The translations under genes and the position numbers were made by a program. Positions 22,899 to 32,376 of a DNA stretch of 64,000 nt are shown one piece after another (the stretch's first letter is position 1; every line of letters starts with the position of its first letter). Source of the stretch: Canna indica (lineage: Eukaryota > Streptophyta > Magnoliopsida > Zingiberales > Cannaceae). A model generated the notes under the pieces. The model was given only the letters and a program-made list of their open reading frames with translations. It did no database searches and had not been told where the DNA came from. The stretch spans positions 76,872,501 through 76,936,500 of the forward strand of contig CP136891.1 of the NCBI GenBank assembly GCA_034359265.1, in the 5' to 3' direction.

Positions 22899-23834
22899 AG
22901 TTATTTTGTTGAAAAATTCTTCATAAACGAATTCCTACTCGAGCTAGGCTTCTGTACCTTAAGATCATTGATTCTGACCTTTGTCCATTTTGCCAAAACA
23001 ACCCTGAAACCATTCATCATGATTTTTTTTTTGTTGTTTTGCTACCTCTGTTTGGCATAACCTTTCCCTTAAAATGAGCCTCGATCTCGCTGATCGGGAT
23101 AATTCGAGTTCTGGTGATTGGCTACTCTATTCCTCCTCCGCCCGCGGAGTTGAGATGTTCAGAGTGTCCTTAATTGCCAACTCCTACTGGTTCATTTGGT
23201 ACGCTAGAAATTGTATGTTGCATGAGGCTAGACAGCCTACCCCTATGAGCCTTGTGACCCGTATCCTTGCTTTCACTCATGATCGCATGAGTGGACCTAC
23301 GTCTGAGGGTAATTCTAGACATAATAATTTCTTGATCAAATGGTCTCCCCTGCTCCTGACCTTTTAAAATTTAATTGTGATGCATATTTTTTAAATTCCT
23401 AGGGTGAGTTGGAATTTGTGTTGCGGAATTCGGAAGGTGTTTGTTTTGCTGCTGAAGGCTTGTTTTGTTCCAGTGATAATGCCCTTCATCTTGAAGCGAT
23501 GGCTGTGAAATTTGCTCTTCAATTCGCGTCGAAAAATTCGGTGCCTCTATTTGCCATCGAATCTGACTCTAAGACTTTGGTGGATGTTATCAACAAAGAT
23601 GCGCCGGCTCCGTGGGTTATATCTAATGTTGTTGATGATATTTTTCATTTGATATCTGGTTGTAATTTCTCTCGTATATCTTTTTGTTATCGAGAGGCAA
23701 ATGAAGCTACCCATTGGGTAGCAAATTATGCTCGTGTAGTTAAGGACCGCTATATCTGGTCCACAATCCGACCTCCTGAGTTGGATTATATTTTGTCCTC
23801 TGATATTTTTGGCCCTGATTCTTCCCGACTTTAA
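22899..23834 (+). pseudogene. LINE zinc-binding end and RNase H domain
   Basis: Continuation of the LINE after CACTA-3. The zinc-binding part resumes at 22902 with cysteine and histidine residues of the zf-RVT type (DLCPFCQNNPETIHH-like, with mutations). A frame at 23074-23367 has FRVSLIANSYWFIWYARN. The frame 23409-23834 is a plant-LINE RNase H domain, with HLEAMAVKFALQFA, FAIESDSKTLVDVINK and FCYREANEATHWVANYAR. Stops and frameshifts separate the parts. The domain order matches plant L1-type elements with a C-terminal RNase H. Confidence 0.85.
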
Positions 23835-23863
23835 TAAAAGTCTTTTATATTTGGTAAAAAAAT

Positions 23864-24275
23864 ATTGGATTTCATCATATTTGAATTTATTTTGTCTCTG
23901 TTTTCCGGTCTAACTATTACCTATTATCTATTAATTGCTCGAATCATAAAATAATACATGAAATCATGAGTGTTCCGAGGGGTTAATTAAAAAAATATTT
24001 TGTGTTTTCCAAAATTGTAAATTTAGGTTGAACTTTAAATTTTATGGTGTAGTATAGAATTGATAATAGTTTTAGCTCGCCGTTAATTTCTATTAATTTT
24101 TTTAATCTATCTAAATCTAATCACAAGATATGTGTATTTAAATTTGACCAATCTATCCTTTTTTTAATAATTTTAGATCATATCTCATAAAGGGTCATTT
24201 ATTGAATCAAATAACTATATTTGTCAATTAATTAGTGGATATTTTAAAATTTAAAACTAATCCAAATTTTAATTG
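23864..24275. repeat. Paralogous copy of the GST 3' flank (copy A)
   Basis: The sequence from ATATTGGATTTCATCATATT onward matches 27478-28860 piece by piece, for example CTAACTATTACCTATTATCTA, TATTTTGTGTTTTCCAAAAT and AATCACAAGATATG. It lacks the two insertions present in that second copy. This indicates a segmental duplication of the GST region, possibly the end of a lost upstream GST copy. No GST coding sequence precedes this copy; the LINE tail abuts it. Confidence 0.85.
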
Positions 24276-24359
24276 CACGAGCTCGGTTACATGGTTCAAC
24301 CCGAGTTATTATTTTTAAACAAGTAAAAGCAAATTGTATGCATATAATTAATTTAAAAC

Positions 24360-25870
24360 TTATTGTTCTTGTCTAAGAGTTGGCGTCTTCTAGTCCGGTT
24401 CGGTGTCTTTCCTTGTCTGGTTCGACGCCGGCGAGAGGACCTGCAAAAGACACTCTAATTACGCTTAAGTCAGTGGGACTCCAAGGTGGTGGTAATAGAA
24501 ATTGAGATTAGGGTTACCTAAGACGTGCGTGTCTGTATTTATTTGCGGGTGGAGGTGATGACGTCGCTCGATAATCTCGCATGGATATTGCTCAGGATGA
24601 GTTGAGGCTGATTCCGGAGATAGCGGGTTTGTAATGGCATATCTCTCGCGATAAGGGAGGATGTGGATGTCCTTATTTGACCAGGTGGAGCTCCCGGGCA
24701 GAGCCGTTCGATCTGGCTCGAGTAGAGTCTAGGGAATAGCCGGGTGGAACCCTTGAGCGGAGCCGTCTGGTCCGGCTTGAATTGAGTTGTAGGGCATTGT
24801 TGAGTCTAATCCGATCAGACTCAATAGTTCTAGTCCAATTCAGAGGCCCCGAGCTCGGTCAGAGTTTGAAGGACTGTGTGTCTAGCTCTTAAGTACGGCT
24901 TAGCCTTTGTCTTTTGGTATCTTTGAGAAATTCTATTGAACATGCTTCCAAGCTGCATTGGGTGGCCACCAGGAAGGACGAGCTAGATATTGATTTGAAG
25001 TGGTTGACCATAGTGGTTAAGTGAGTGGCCGTTAAAGCCAAACTGGAATCGAAGTGAGAGACTATAGAAGTCATAATGAAAGTCACTGAGACTGGGTAGA
25101 GAGGATTGGCCGTTAAGATCCATCTGGAACAAGTGACTGTTAAGGCCGAGCTAATACGAGTATTTGGGGAAGCCGTGTCGAGGCGGACAACGGCAAAGGC
25201 TGAGCTGAAGGGAATGGCTGAGGAAATCGAGTTGGGGCGACTTGTGGATGACAAGTTTAGTTGATATATGAAAACTTCGTCTCTTCTTTGAGCGAATCTT
25301 GTTGAGTATCTTTATCGTGTTAGCCCTGCCTCCTTGTCTCTCTTGCCTTAGCATGATGACTTATCAATAGGGTCTGCTTTCTTTCGTGTCGTTCTTTTGG
25401 TTGGTTTTTATCTTTTTGGTTCGCATGAGTAATCATGATAGGAAAGTGTTCTCACGGGCTTACACGGTTCTCCAAAAAATCGCTGTAAGGTGGGTTTGTT
25501 CAGTTGGATTAGCCTTGTTGTGTAGCTGTTGTCCATCCGATGGAGGGTTTATTGTCTTTACAACAAATATTTCTCCCCTCGTTCTCCGGGTTTTTCGTGC
25601 TTTCGGTGTCTTGGTGTTTTGAGGTTTTTTCCAGCGGTAGGTGAGTCTTTTCGGTTCCTAGCTTCTTCTATTTTTAGGATTCTTGCTCAGGCCAATGATG
25701 AAAAGAAAAGCCACGATCGTGCCGGAGGCAAGGCCATTGAAGAGGACTCCCGACACTTACTGATGGGTTTCTCACAAGATACGTTGGGAAAGCTCGGTGA
25801 TGACTAGTCTGGATAACATTCAGGCCTTCCGAAATAGGATAAAAATCTCCCGTTGGGATAATTAAAAATC
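24360..25870. mobile_element. LTR-retrotransposon-like remnant, type unclear
   Basis: Higher-GC sequence with phrases common in plant LTRs (GGACCTGCAAAAGACACTC, then CTTAAGTCAGTGGGACTCC). A degenerate plus-strand frame at about 24940-25260 with repeated stops encodes coiled-coil-like text such as RKDELDIDLKWLTIVVK and AKAELKGMAEEIELGRLV. No primer site, target duplication or defined termini were seen. The short open frames here are not credible host genes. Confidence 0.35.
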
Positions 25871-26240
25871 TCCGGTTGTAAAAATCTCACAAGAAGAACA
25901 AATGTATATTTTTAGTACCTCTTTGTCTCTTTTCTTCGACCAACATATCTTACTGTCAGAAATAAATTGGTCACCTCTAAATCATGTTCAGCTACCCGGT
26001 CTTCATCTCTTACAGGTGAAGCTCAAACAAGCGCAAGAAAAGCAACGCATTTGATTGACATCCGATTCCCATCCAACGGAAAAGAAACGTATTCTCCAAA
26101 AGGATGTTACGACGTTCCCTGGAAGCTTAAGAATAAGTCAGGTTTCTCTTTTCCTTTAATTTAATTATCTTTCCTTTCTCTTTTACCTTATTTCCTGCGA
26201 AGCAAGGCATCATTCCTTCTATCTACCCGCCCTTCGTCCT
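25871..26240. promoter_or_regulatory. Upstream region of the GST gene
   Basis: About 370 bp before the TATA box with no coding sequence recognised; the frame 25967-26164 resembles nothing. It probably holds the proximal promoter. Confidence 0.4.
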
Positions 26241-26248
26241 TATATAAG
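26241..26248 (+). promoter_or_regulatory. TATA box of the GST gene
   Basis: TATATAAG lies 75 bp before the GST start codon, a distance that fits a transcription start near 26270 and a leader of about 45 bases. Confidence 0.75.
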
Positions 26249-26315
26249 CGTTCTTTCGACAGTCCCTCTCCACGCAAGTGAAACAGCATCCTCTCTTAAG
26301 TACTAAGTAACATAC

Positions 26316-27160
26316 ATGGCGCCTAGCATCAAGGTCTTCGGCTCGCCGACGTCGGCAGAGGTGGCAAGGGTGTTGACATGCCTCTTCGAGAAGAATGTCG
26401 AGTTCCAGCTTATTCGCGTCGACAACTTCAAGGGAGAAAGAAGACTCCCTGAGTACCTCAAGCTGCAGGTCTGGTTAATTTCGATCTCATCTTCCGATTT
26501 TTATATTAAGCTTTTCAATTAGGGGTTAATCAATTAATGCACTCCTTGGTTGCAGCCCTTCGGACAAGCTCTCACTTTTGAGGATGGAACGCAAACGCTT
26601 GTTGGTAAATAAGAGAAGATTTCTGATCTCCGTGCATTGATAGATTAATTTGCACCATTGGAATATTGATCGAGGTTCTTGTTTTGGTTTCAGATTCTCG
26701 AGAAATATGCCGGCATTTGGCGGAGAAGTACGCGGCGCAGGGCACCAAGGACCTTCTCGGCTCCGGCACGCTCGAGCGGGCGTCGATCGAGCAATGGCTG
26801 CGGACCGAGGCGCAGAGCTTCGACCCGCCGAGCTCGGCGCTCGTCTTCAACCTGGCGTTCGCGCCGCTGCTGGATATGAAGCGGGACAGCGAGACGGTCG
26901 AGCGGAGCAAGAAAGAGCTGAAGAAGGTGCTCGACATCTACGAGCGGAGGCTGGACGAGACCGAGTACCTCGCCGGCGACAAGGTCACTCTCGCCGACCT
27001 CTCTCACCTCCCCAATGCCGAGCGCCTGGTGAAGAACGAGGAGTGCAGCTCGCTCTTCACCTCGCGGAAGAATGTCTTCCGGTGGTGGGGAGAGATATCG
27101 ACACGTTCGTCGTGGCAGAGGGTGGTGGGGATGCAGAAGGAGCCTCCTCACATTATCTAA
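26316..27160 (+). CDS. GSTF: Phi-class glutathione S-transferase, three exons
   Basis: A cytosolic enzyme that conjugates glutathione to electrophiles such as xenobiotics and lipid peroxides; some phi members instead carry flavonoids. Proposed exons are 26316-26468, 26556-26604 and 26694-27160, 222 residues, with GT/AG at both introns and the frame intact. This is the standard phi-class structure. The N-terminal thioredoxin-like domain has FGSPTSAEVARVLTCLFEK, with the catalytic-type Ser at residue 13. Exon 2 gives PFGQALTFEDGTQTLV. The usual Glu-Ser glutathione contact is Asp-Ser here (LVDSREICRHLAEKYA). The helical C-terminal domain includes the N-capping motif TLADLSHLPNAERLV and ends GMQKEPPHII. 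Exon 3 is strongly GC-rich. The gene appears intact and is the only clear host gene in the window. It sits beside a duplicated 3' flank, fitting the habit of GST genes to occur in tandem. Confidence 0.93.
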
Positions 27161-27173
27161 GTGTGGCGGAGGG

Positions 27174-27206
27174 CCGTCTTCTTCTTCTTCTTCTTCTTCT
27201 TCTGCT
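27174..27206 (+). repeat. (TTC)n in the GST 3' UTR
   Basis: About eight or nine TTC units directly after the stop codon region. An AATAAT motif at about 27280 could serve as a polyadenylation signal. Confidence 0.85.
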
Positions 27207-27620
27207 TCAGGGGTTGCTTGTTTCTGCAAATGTGTGTTTTTGCTTTCGCAGGTGGTACGTGTCCGTTTGTGTGAGCTTTGAATAATTCCATTACGTTGGA
27301 ATTGATTTGTCTTTTGCTGCTTTGTTTAGTTTAAGTTGAATATGGATGTGGTTCTCATCCCAGTTTGAGAACAGAGTCAATGAACTGTATTAGTTCAACC
27401 CCTGGAGTTAATTAAGATTTCCTTTTTTCTGGTCTTGATTGGTTATCAACTATTTAGTTAAAATTGGCATTTGAATTATATTGGATTTGATGATATTTTG
27501 AATTTATTTGTCCCAGTTTTCCAGTCTAACTATTACCTATTATCTACTAATTGCTTGAATCATAAAATAATACGAAAAAACATGAGTGAACGAGAGGGGT
27601 TAATAATAATTATAAAAAAA

Positions 27621-28141
27621 GGTAAATAATAAAAACCTCCTTAAAGCATGACTCATTTGTAATTACCGTACATGAACTTTAAAATTAGAAGAAAAAAAAA
27701 CAACTAAACTTTATAAAATTAACAAAAATACTCCTCCACTAACTCAATGTTATTTATTTATTTATTTTTTTAAAAAAATATGTTAGTCTTTCATTGATCC
27801 AAATATTAAAAGATAAATAATAAATTAATTAAAAAAATAATAAATTACAAATTAAAAAAATCAATTACAAATATATTTTCTAATTAACTTTCATATCAAT
27901 TAATACTTCCAAATTATATTTTATTAAATTTTCAATTAATTTTTTAAAATTTATCTTTTAATATTTGGACTAGTGAAAAACTGTCACGTGTCATTTAAAA
28001 AATATTATATTGAATAAATAACACTGAGTTAATAAATGGGGTCATTTAAAAAAGTTTAGTCTCTTTTTTGTCTACTTTTAAAGTTCATGAGGGATAATTG
28101 CAAATGAGTCATAGTTCAAAAAAGATTTTTGCTATTTACCC
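27621..28141. mobile_element. MITE with GGTAAATA termini, MULE-like
   Basis: Terminal inverted repeats start GGTAAATAATAAAAACCTCC on the left and, on the other strand at the right end, GGGTAAATAGCAAAAATC. Similarity continues inward for about 70 bp through ATGACTCATTTG. Copy A of the flank lacks it. A degenerate A-rich target duplication of 8 or 9 bp is possible. The termini resemble those of the clearer MITE at 38230-38676. Confidence 0.8.
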
Positions 28142-28266
28142 GTTAAAAAATATTTTGTGTTTTCCAAAATTGTAAATTTAGGTTGAACTTTAAATTTTAT
28201 GGTATAATATAGAATTGATTATAGTGTTTGCTCAGTGTTAATTTCTATTATTCTTTTTTAATTCGG

Positions 28267-28739
28267 AGAAGTGCAATAGAAGTCCTATAAATTTTAAATA
28301 TTTTGGACTTTTTTTTTTCACAAAAAAAAATATTTTGACTTCGATCGTATAAGTTTAATTTCAAAATTTTCAGTGTTATACATTTGCTCTGTAGCACATA
28401 TTTGATCCTATTTGTGACGGTCGATCTGTTAACTCTCCATCCACGTGGACATAACGTCGTTCTTATACGTTGATAGATTTGGTCTTATGAGTTTCATTTC
28501 AAAATTTTCAGTTCTATATATTTGTTCTGTAGCACAAATTTGATCATATATGTACATTAACTCTTCATCCACGATAAACTAAATGATGTTATGTCCATGT
28601 TGACATAGTTAACAGACTGTAACTTATATGACCAAATCTGTGCTTTGGAGAAAATGTATAGGATTGAAAATATTAAAATGAAACTTATTGGACTAAAGTC
28701 CAAAACATTTAAAACTTATTGGACTTCTATTGCACTTCT
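28267..28739. mobile_element. MITE with AGAAGTGCAATAGAAGTCC termini
   Basis: The terminal repeats are perfect over 19 bp (28267-28285 and 28721-28739), and copy A of the GST flank lacks the element. Internal sequence is partly symmetrical, with GTAGCACA and TCATCCACG motifs repeated. No target duplication is convincing, so the superfamily is open. Confidence 0.8.
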
Positions 28740-28860
28740 TCTATCAAATCACAAGATATGCGTATTTAAATTTTAAAATATTATATTAAAATTTTACCAA
28801 TTTATTCTTTTTTAAAAAAAGTTATTAGCTAAAAATAATCCGAATTTTGAAGAAATTCTC

Positions 28861-29250
28861 ATAAGTGACCGATCCTTTTAGCGGCCTCAATTGCATATAC
28901 AAAGTTATAGATTAATTTTAATTATAGTTTGTCTGATCCAAAAATGATTAAAAATCTAACTTGATCATGTCATCTTGATTAATAAATTTAAATAAATGAA
29001 ATTCTAATTTATAAATTTTATGAGGTAGTTATCTGAACATGAACGTAGGTAAAAGAAGAGCATCATCGTTAAATAATGGGGAAATACTTAAATATTGCAT
29101 ATATTTTCATGTTTTTCTCAATTGTAACATGTATTTTTTCTCCATTCAAATATATACTATGACATTTGTATCAATTATGGCATGTGGTATAGTTTTCGTC
29201 GACAATTCATTAAATTAATGACTTGGTATACTGATGTGTAATAAAAAAAT
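28861..29250. other. AT-rich spacer, nothing recognised
   Basis: No open frame, RNA gene or terminal repeat was identified. Confidence 0.6.
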
Positions 29251-30828
29251 AGGAAAAATCATAGTTTTGGTTACCACAGTTTCCTTCAATTTTGATTTTA
29301 GTCTCTATAATTTTCAAATTTTGGTTTTAGTCAACACACTTTACTTTCGTTTAAGATTTAGTCCCTACCGTCAAATAAGGTTTAAACGGTGCTGACGTGG
29401 ATAATATGTGCTGACTGGACAATGCTGACGTGGAGCTTGTAGGGACCAACTTTGTAAACTATAGGGACTAAAACCAAAATTTTATAAATTATGAGGAGTA
29501 AAATCAAAATTTTGTAAACTATATGAACTAAAATTAAATTTTAATTAATTATTTTTCCTAATAAATATTAAAAAAAAAAACATGATATTTTTTTAATTTA
29601 TTTATAAATAACTATAATATTTAAAAATATTAAAATTGAGCAAACTTTTTACCGATTAAGATGATTTATTTTTTATTTTATTTTGAAAAGAGCGATGTCA
29701 TGTTTATATATTTAGTAGGGGTGAGCACGGGTCAGGATGTCCCGGTTCCGCCCGACCCGAAAAGTCGGGATAAATCCCGTCCCGGTTCAAAATCGGGACG
29801 GGACCGAGATAAATATATCTGTCTCGATTAAAAATCGGGATGGGACCGGGACGATACAAAATAAAATCGGGATTATCTAGTCCTAGCCTGGTTTATAATA
29901 TAAGTAATATTAAATATATAATATTATTTTTTAAAAAATATATTAATTCTTTTAACGGGATTCGGTATATCCTGGTCCCGTCCCGGTTTTGAGTCGGGAC
30001 GCAAATATGTGTCCCGATTTCGGTCCCGAATACGAAGCATTCCGATTTTGTCCCGCTCTGAAAAATTCGGGATTGGACCGGGACATCCCGAATTTATTAA
30101 TATTGGTTTTTTATAAAATAAAAATAATATCTCCATTAAAATAATTAATATATTTTTTAAAAAATAATATTATATATTTAATATTACTTATATTATAAAC
30201 CGGGCTGGGACGGGACAATCCTATTTTTTTTTGTATCGTCCTGGTCCCATCTCGATTTTTAATCAGGACGGACATATTTGTCCCGGTCCCGTCCCGATTT
30301 TGAACCGGGGCAGGATTTGTCCTAACTTTTTGGGTCGGGTCGGGCCGACCCGTTCTCACCCCTACTAAATATATAAATATGTCATCACTCTTTTCAAAAT
30401 AAAAATTAAAATAAATTACCTTAATCGATAAAAAATTTGTTCAAATTTAATAATTTTAAATATTATAGTTATTTATAAATAAATTTTTTAAAAAATATCA
30501 TGTAAATTTTTATATTTATTATAAAAAATAATTAATTAAATTTTTGTTTTAGTTCCAACGGTTTACAAAATTTTTGTTTTAGTTCATATAATTTATAAAA
30601 TTTTAGTTTTAGTCCATATAGTTTACAAAGTTGGTCCCTGCAGGTTCCACGTCAGCATTGTCCAGTCAGCACATATTATCCACATCAGCATCGTTTAAAT
30701 CTTATTTGATGGTAGGGACCAAATCCTAAACGGAAGTAAAGTGTTGGGACTAAAATAAAAATTTTAAAATTATAAAGACTAAAACCAAAATTGGAGGAAA
30801 TTGTGGAAACCAAAATTATAATTTTCTC
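29251..30828. mobile_element. Giant foldback element, arms of about 780 bp
   Basis: The left end AGGAAAAATCATAGTTTTGG matches, in reverse complement, the right end near 30805-30828. Pairing continues inward through GCTGACGTGGA/CCACGTCAGC, GACTGGACAATGCTGACG, TAGTAGGGGTGAGCA and TCGGGACGGGACC-type motifs to a centre near 30040. The flanks are A-rich, so a target duplication cannot be judged. No coding region: the minus-strand frames at 29924-30359 come from GGGAC repeats. Confidence 0.85.
29716..30364. repeat. Inner foldback with TAGGGGTGAGCA ends
   Basis: The core of the giant foldback is bounded by TAGGGGTGAGCA and TTCTCACCCCTA and is filled with CGGGACGGGACC-like motifs. The ends resemble those of hAT-type MITEs, but the flanking 8 bp are inverted (ATATTTAG and CTAAATAT) instead of direct. 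The core is therefore part of the same symmetry and not a simple insertion. Confidence 0.75.
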
Positions 30829-30986
30829 AAAAAAAAAATATTTTTTAATATTAAAAATTAAAAAGTGGATCTCTCTCTCAATTATCTAGTTACATATTGT
30901 ACTCATTAATGTCATTTCATTTTAGAAAGACATCTTCCTCTTCGACCTCCTTCTTCGGATCGCCATCGTCCTCTGCATGCATCTGG

Positions 30987-31487
30987 TAGGGGCAAAATGA
31001 GAATTATCCATTGACCGTTTATCGAACAAAAGAAATTATTAATTTGGTTCGATTAGTTTACTGAATTAATTGAAAAAAATATATTATATTTATACATTAC
31101 TGAGATTTGAAGTTTAGTTACTCAAATAAATATATATTACTTTAACCACTCAAACAAAACTATATTATTTAATATCAAAATCTTACTAAATTAAACTATA
31201 TATATTACTATAAAATAAAATAATTATTATACCTCATTAGGATTCGAACATGCCACTGTGATAAAAACATGTCATTGTAACCGCTTTAGCAAACCATAAT
31301 ATATGATAAAAATTATTAGTTTATTCAACTTAAATCAAAATTCAATTAATTTGTTAAACTTATCGAACCGGAAATTGAAAATTTTAAATTTTTTAATAGT
31401 TAATCGAACAAAAATTTAATTGAATAAATCAGTTCAATTAATTTGCTTTCGGTTCGATCAATTAACCAGTAATTTTTGCTCATCCTA
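30987..31487. mobile_element. hAT-type MITE with perfect 8-bp TSD
   Basis: The 501-bp element has ends TAGGGGCAAAATGAG and TTTTTGCTCATCCTA. The direct 8-bp target duplication GCATCTGG lies at 30979-30986 and 31488-31495. It inserted into the RING-H2 fragment. Confidence 0.9.
31238..31296 (-). other. tRNA-like motif within the hAT MITE
   Basis: On the minus strand the segment begins TGGTTTGCTAAAGCGGTTA and ends CATGTTCGAATCCT, resembling the D-region and T-arm (B box) of a tRNA. No complete cloverleaf or acceptor stem could be made, so it is not called a tRNA gene. Confidence 0.4.
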
Positions 31488-31605
31488 GCATCTGGAAGCG
31501 GCACACAGGGCACGACCCGTGCATTTTTCAACCACTTCATAAATCACGATGCACCCTTGGTGGAACCGGTGCCCGCAATCTTTGTCTTCAACAAACATAG
31601 TTGTG

Positions 31606-32371
31606 AATCATTCTTAAGTTTGATTTATTCATCATGGTCTTTTAATAGGTTGATTGGATAAAATATCACTTTTGTAGTCTTTTCGTCGGTAATTTTGTAT
31701 GCTTTTGTAGGCAAGTCATATTGACATTGCAGGTGAAGCTCTTCGAGAAGTAGAGATAGTGGAATGAAGAAGGAGAAGTACTAGAGTAGAGAATGCGACA
31801 TATATTTTGGCAAGATGAGGAAAAGAGTAATGATTCCTACACAACCTGCGGGAGGTCATCATATGTACAATGCATTTTGATTTGAATAATTCATCACCTT
31901 CGATTTTATCCTAATTGAAATATTACTTAGATTTTGTAAGTGATGTAAACTCTAATATTCATGACTTCGTGGCCCTTTTTCTTTGTACACCATATTTTTA
32001 TTATCTAATAACTTAAATATGGATTTATTCTATTCCTCTTTTATGTTGTATAGCAAATTCCATTGTGTGTATTTAAATTACTTTTCTTCTTTTCAATCAA
32101 GATTGATAAATGAATTTTCGAATACAATTTAGGGATGTAACTAAAAGCTAAAGAATAGTGTTTTAGGGTGAAGTTAATTCTCAAATATCTATGGAAAAAG
32201 ATAGGAATGATATTTGACCAAAAGAGCTTATTATTGTTAGAGATATAGTTGATATGCAACATATCCAATCTCATATGTAATAATTTGAACCCATTTTGAT
32301 CAATATTATTTTAATTCATATATGACATTTGTAACTTTTTTTTATCATATATATTGTTAACTGTTGATTAA
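31606..32371. other. Spacer, no gene recognised
   Basis: AT-rich with no convincing coding region. The minus frame 32041-32274 resembles nothing. Confidence 0.55.
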
Positions 32372-32376
32372 TATGA

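Larger units (their letters stand above)
12949..23863 (+). mobile_element. 5'-truncated LINE retrotransposon split by CACTA-3
   Basis: LINE reverse transcriptase sequence begins directly after the palindrome, so the 5' end is lost. The element runs to 14629, is interrupted by CACTA-3 (14630-22898), and resumes at 22899 with the rest of the zinc-binding domain, an RNase H domain and a 3' tail near 23835-23863 (AATAAAAG, then TTTGGTAAAAAAA). Without CACTA-3 and one AGT copy, the zinc-binding domain reads in one frame across the joint, with a stop codon soon after. No clear target duplication for the LINE was found. Confidence 0.88.
27478..28860. repeat. GST 3' flank copy B, with two inserted MITEs
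   Basis: Homologous to 23864-24275 in three blocks (27478-27620, 28142-28266, 28740-28860), separated by two MITE insertions absent from copy A. The blocks keep the same order and spacing. Comparing the two copies gives a natural empty-site test for both insertions. Confidence 0.85.
30920..31605 (-). pseudogene. RING-H2 finger gene fragment split by a hAT MITE
   Basis: RING-H2 proteins are usually E3 ubiquitin ligases. On the minus strand, 31600-31496 encodes FVEDKDCGHRFHQGCIV and KCTGRALCAA, the middle and end of a RING-H2 finger (CxHxFHxxC, then a later Cys; the last Cys pair is damaged). After removal of the MITE (30987-31487) and one 8-bp duplication, the next frame, shifted by one base, reads MHAEDDGDPKKEVEEEDVF, an acidic tail. 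The first zinc-binding cysteines are not found upstream. It is a decayed piece with no start codon, and may be host DNA or an old transposon-borne fragment. Confidence 0.65.

Noticed and set aside
26690..27285. Long antisense and alternative-frame open frames over GST exon 3
   Set aside because: The GC-rich exon keeps other frames open by chance; the GST frame has clear domain motifs.
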